64,000 nt of DNA from positions 3,348,001-3,412,000 of the forward strand of contig NC_085886.1 in the NCBI RefSeq assembly GCF_035222275.1. The letters run 5' to 3'. Positions 59,145-64,000 of the stretch are shown one piece after another; positions within the stretch are counted from its first letter, which is position 1; each line of letters begins with the position of its first letter. This stretch comes from Podospora bellae-mahoneyi. Taxonomy: Eukaryota; Ascomycota; Sordariomycetes; Sordariales; Podosporaceae. Below the pieces are notes generated by a model. It made no database searches, had not been told where the DNA came from, and saw only the letters and a list, made by a program, of their open reading frames with translations. Position numbers and translations under genes: made by a program.

Positions 59145-59315
59145 TATCACGTTGCTGACCAAGAGCTAGGGTAAATGTCTTGGTATTGAGCGAGGGAAAG
59201 GAAGAGAAGAGCGAAGCTCACTACGAAGCGGTGTCTTAATACAGTCGGAAAGGTGCTACCCCAGTCGTGCGCCACACTCCAACCCTCTCCAGTTGTTGCT
59301 TTGGTACCGTGACCT
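59145..59315. other. GC-richer island in AT-rich DNA
   Basis: About 170 bp of ordinary composition (for example GAGCGAGGGAAAGGAAGAG and CCCAGTCGTGCGCCACACTC) with sharp borders to AT-rich DNA on both sides. No reading frame or RNA fold was recognised. It may be an unmutated piece of a transposon end. Confidence 0.4.
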
Positions 59316-62300
59316 TTAAAATATACCTTTTGTTAATAATACCTACTGTTAAAATAAGGTTGATATACTGAATAACTGTACTATACTTGAAAGATTTAAT
59401 TAATTGAATTTTCTGTCTTTATACTATTGGACATTTCAAGTTATAGCTCTTTATATATAAATTTATCTTTAAACTTAATTTTGGTAATAACCGTACTATT
59501 TTTGAAATATTGAAGTAAATTGGTTTTATTTTGTACTATAAACCGCTTTAGCTCGAGTTTCAAAAGCAGTGTTAATGTCGTAAATAATTAATGGTGTTAT
59601 GATAAATATATTAGTAGTAGTTAATTTCGACATAAACATACAAAATGGAAATACAATAATGCTTGAGATTAAAACTGCCTTTAAGTGTAATAATTTCAAT
59701 TAATATTTTAAAGGTATAAAATATTCGAGTAGATTATAAACCATTTATGAATTTACAATTTTGTTAATTAACTGACTAGTTTTTTGAAAAGTCTTTTAAT
59801 AGGTTCAATTATTTAGTTTTATTTTGCTTATAAATATCTAGTTTCATCATTACTATGAAACCTTGAGAGATTTTACCCATTCGTTTTTATCACTACTACC
59901 CAATTATCTAGGTGTTTACTTCCCTGTAAATTAGACAGTAAATCATCTCTATTAAGTCGAACTTGAATATTCGTTATGAATTTCATAAAACAAACAGCTT
60001 ACTTGATGGATATTATTAACATATTGAATATTCCTTCAGTTCTATTGAATTAAAAGTGTAACATTATATAATACTTCTAATATGGCATCATTTACTTTGA
60101 AAAATAATACTACAAACACTTTATAAGTTAGTCCTATTCAATTAAAGGATGGATATTATAGAATTGTAGTCCTTAACATAGTATTAATTAATCAGGGAAT
60201 TAATAATGAAAACTTCTAACTTTCAGTTTAATTTTCTTTAATTAAAAGGTTGAAGCTATAAACCTATGACTATTACTCGATGTTATGTTATTAGATTAGT
60301 AATAGTGATAATACCGAGGGTTTCCAGTAAAAAAAAATAAGATGGGTATATTAGTAATCAAAAGAGAAGATAAGCGTATTTATCTTAATTAACTACTATA
60401 GTAATACGCTAGAATATATAGGGTAGATACACTAATAACTACTAAACGATAATTTGTGTTATTTATAAAGTTAGCCTATATTAAGAAGAGTACTTTGAAT
60501 AGGGGCTACATATTGATTGAAGTATAAATGCAAAACAATACTCAGAAAAGAGTAAATATAATAAAAGTGTTGACTGAAAAGTTAACTAACATCATATACT
60601 TCACTCATTTTAATGGTTGACTAACGCTGTTTATATATATATTGTATGGAGAAAAATACCAAAAATCTTTTTATTAAGATTCTGAAATATATTTGTAAAT
60701 ATAGAACAGTTTTTATCAAGTAATACACGTGGTTTCTTAGAAGTGAAGAATTTAAGATGCTAATTAATTGTAATCATGATTTAGTACAAGTATTCAATTT
60801 TCGATTAAAGTTTTATAGGGACTCTTATAATAACTGTACTAACGCTATTTTCTTCTATTTATTTAATATTTTAATATAAGTATTTATTTAAAAACGGAAT
60901 TAACACCTACATTTAATTTAAAGCTTATATATAGCGTGTATATATGAACAGCATCTACTAAATAATTACGTTAACCGATAATTAACAATTAATGACTAGT
61001 AAGTAATTTTTCTGGAATATATTTATGTAACTTATAAAAACAAATTTCACGGCTATAGGAAGAATAAAGTCTATTTTAAGACTTTAGTTTACACTTCAAA
61101 GTATGAGAAGGTTAACTGAGTTAAAGTAATTACTTAATTGGTTTAATAAGTCAAAACTGTCTTCTAATATTTACTTCCAGGCTAAAATATAAAGAGGAAC
61201 CAAAAATTAAAGATTATTTTAAAAAAATATTGAATTCTTTTATATAAAATCCTCTTGAATAATCGTAATAAAAATCCCCTATTTTGCGTCAATAGATTTA
61301 CTCACCTCCCTCAAATTTAAAATCTCAATATTGATTCATTTTACTTGATTTTGAATAGAATATTCCACAGTGATAACTACAGAAATTTATATAATATTTA
61401 ATACAAACTTATGCTTTGAATAATGTACATAGATTAAAAGAAAGTTCTTAAATCTTTTTCCGAAACACAAAAGTAATACCTAAAAAAATTGATATTACTA
61501 TGACTTCTGACATCTAACTATAGATAAGATATTTCGTATTTTCTATATTTCTTTAAGGTAATATAGTTACTTTACATAATACAATGTTCTGTATACAAAA
61601 TGAATGAAATAGAATAGCTTTTACCCTAGACCCATCGATTCTCAATATAAACAATATTATAAAAATAATTAATATAAATAAAGTTTTTAATATTATTACA
61701 GTTCTAAAAAATCTATTTGCTAAGATATTTACTGAAGTATAAAAGGATATAAACCCATTATCTGTTCTTTTAAATGGTCCTCCAATTCTACTTCGAAGTG
61801 TTTGTTGTGTATATTATACCACTCTCTATCAATCTTATGAAACGTTTTGTTTTACTTTATGATGTTAAATTTATACTGCCGTACTATTTAGTTAACTTAA
61901 TTCTAACTAAGGAAATCCAAAATTCAGTTTCAAAATAAATTAACCTTATGTAAAATGAAATAATTCAAAAGTTGAAGGCCCCGTAATAATCCTATTTAAA
62001 AAAGAATTGTTGATTTAGAAATTTGAAACGTAAAGGCTAGACTGTATATGATGAATAAATAAAATATCAATATAAGTAGATTTATTATTATGTATATTTT
62101 CTGAAATAACATTACTATTTCAAGTTGATGTTTTACAAACCCCCTTATTTCCTTTTATTATTTTGATAACAATTACATGGAAAACAGGTATGTCGAATTT
62201 AAGGGTGGTATTATATAAGTAAATAAATAACTTTATTTCAATAGCTTAAAGGAGTATAAAAATTCCTTAGGAAAATATACTACTCTAGTTCTATTGATTG

Positions 62301-63499
62301 AATCAAGAGAATTAAATTCAAGAACCTATGTATTGCATTTCAAAACCTGTCATTAATTTAAATCATGATATATGATACAAGCTACACTTTAGGTTATGAT
62401 ATAGATAATATGAATAAAGAAAGTATTATTAAATAGAATAATAAAGACTAGAAAGGCAACGGGAAAACATTGATAAATGTATTTAGTGGTAAAAAAAACA
62501 AAGAGGATGAGATTGAATATCATGTGTAAAGAATTGACGTAATTAATACCAACTGAATAAGAAATAAATCTTAAAAAGAACTAAACAGTAGCTTAGTTAT
62601 TAAATTATAATTCGATAACAATTTATATTATACTGAACTCTATTTAAACTTATTACTGTAAGGAAACCAGATAAAAGGCCGAAGCTTCAAAATGATCCCT
62701 CTAAAGCCTTTTAAAACCCTATAATATAAACCAAAAAGAACAATGAGGAATAAAATACAGAGGAATACATAGAGGTGCTGACTGAATAACTCTTAATCAA
62801 AAATAAGAGAATAGTATATATATAAATTTTTATTATGAAAAGAAGCAATAATGATTGAACAAAAGTAAATAAAAAACTTCCTTAAAAATATAAAAAGAAT
62901 TGTTTTTTGTACCTATAAATTACAAGCTATGATTCACTCTGAGCTTGGCTTTATAGGTTTCTTGCTTAGATGATTATATCGGGATGATTTTATTAGTATT
63001 ACAAACTCCTTTATGTTATCTAAGACCTACTAAATAATAAAATAAAGAAGAAGTGTAGGATTGAAGGAACTAAGAACTATACTAAAGGTATAAAACTATA
63101 TTGGATATTTCTTTATCTAAATCAGAACCGATAAGCCAAAAGAAAAATAGTACAGGACCAAACTAGAGGAAGAACATGAAAGCCGAGAGTTAATAATTGA
63201 TAAATGAACATAAGTTTGTAGTTGATTTGAAAACTATTAAATCTATGAATTTATATGCTATAAGCTTTGCTGCTTTCATACTTTACTAAACTCATAAACT
63301 ATATTACTTATAAATGAAAACAACCTCCGATATTTGATGGAACAAATGTACTTCCAAGAAAGAAAGAAAACTTAATATAATAGTTCAAAAACAATTTAAT
63401 CGTTATTAAGAACCACAATGATAGCAAAAGTCCATGAGTGAAATTTCGTTTCCACATAAGAGAGGAACACAGAGAAAAAACCAACAAATCGTTGTTTTA

Positions 63500-63640
63500 C
63501 ACCGCTAATACCCAACGTTAGTTATCTCGACAGTTGATACATAACTATTTGGACCCTCACATACCGGCTTATTGTGAGCATAACATACGGCCGTGGAAAT
63601 TCACCGAGCCTAAAACTATAGAAAAATTAACCGGCTATAA
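63500..63640. other. Small GC-richer island near the window end
   Basis: Roughly 140 bp with CCCAACGTTAG, GGACCCTCACATACCGGC and ACGGCCGTGG, less AT-biased than its surroundings. It was not identified. Confidence 0.3.
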
Positions 63641-64000
63641 TTACTAGAAAATTAAACTTATCAGTAATAAATCTACTTTCTCTGTAATATTTCATTGTTA
63701 ACCTTTATATTTAAAACGTACTTAGTAATCACAATACATGAATTTCTAAAGGGAAAATTCACGTTTAATACCCTAATTAAACTAATAATGTTTCTTTACT
63801 AGATTAAGAATAATCAAAACAATGATTGAGCATATCATGATAATATACTAAACTACAGTTAACTTCTCTACAATCTCTAGGGTTGTTGGCTGAAATAAAA
63901 GAAAACTTTTAAAACTTTAATTTAAATAGTTCACCCCAATCTCAATTGCAAAACAAAAGATTTCCATTAATGATAGAAACACTCCGATTAAAAATAAGAT

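Larger units (their letters stand above)
50776..64000. other. Very AT-rich, gene-free, RIP-affected block reaching the window end
   Basis: Over 13 kb with stops in all frames and no intact gene. It contains LTR copies at 50977, 51341, 54770 and 55614, and GC-richer islands at about 52000-52800, 54780-56045, 59145-59315 and 63500-63640. LTR comparison shows C-to-T changes at CpA and the matching G-to-A, the RIP signature. Euchromatic genes stop abruptly at its left edge. Large RIP-ruined blocks of this type form centromeres, pericentromeres or AT isochores in Pezizomycotina. From ~53100 onward no individual element could be delimited, apart from the islands named. Confidence 0.8.

Noticed and set aside
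53100-64000. Captured mitochondrial DNA or an intact gene in the AT-rich block
   Set aside because: No mitochondrial gene, tRNA or long frame was recognised; the longest frames are ~60 codons, as expected by chance in AT-rich DNA.

Overview
The window is nuclear DNA of a filamentous ascomycete, most likely a Sordariomycete. The genes are dense and split by introns of about 50-130 bp with GT..AG ends and CTAAC-type branch sites. Conserved eukaryotic housekeeping genes are present. The repeats carry the C-to-T/G-to-A scars of RIP (repeat-induced point mutation), a process restricted to fungi. A scytalone dehydratase gene implies DHN-melanin synthesis. I do not assign a genus.

Layout. 1-2617: a secreted CBM52-type protein (minus strand) and intergenic DNA. 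2618-6389: an AT-rich, RIP-ruined DNA transposon with inverted ends and TA duplications, with an LTR of a retroelement inside it. 6974-50.8 kb: a gene-rich euchromatic block. In order it holds an aldehyde dehydrogenase, PRP8 (U5 snRNP core), eIF3c/NIP1, RPS14 and RPL7 sharing one divergent promoter, ISA2 (mitochondrial Fe-S assembly), a secreted duplicated beta-trefoil-like protein, RPS19, an ankyrin-DYW-like deaminase fusion, a ZIP metal transporter, MDM10 (ERMES), scytalone dehydratase, a DUF2293 protein, a secreted AA7/GOOX flavin oxidase, a secreted nucleoside hydrolase, FAD synthase, and an F-box gene. 50.8-64 kb: a very AT-rich, gene-free block with LTR copies in both orientations. It runs off the window and looks like heterochromatin (centromere flank or AT isochore).

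The genes do not form one pathway. They include core machinery (splicing, translation initiation, ribosome, Fe-S, FAD, mitochondrial architecture), a secreted set (CBM52 protein, beta-trefoil protein, AA7 oxidase, nucleoside hydrolase) suited to saprotrophic or plant-associated growth, and one melanin enzyme. The most unusual gene is the 657-residue ankyrin-deaminase at 30085-32226. It has an HVE plus PCQDC zinc-deaminase signature and a C-terminal Cys cluster like that of plant DYW RNA editors. Its second catalytic Cys sits just across a splice junction, and an upstream ORF ends in a TGATG stop/start overlap.

Exon coordinates were derived by reading splice sites and checking that reading phase is kept; they are predictions. 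No tRNA, rRNA or CRISPR was found.
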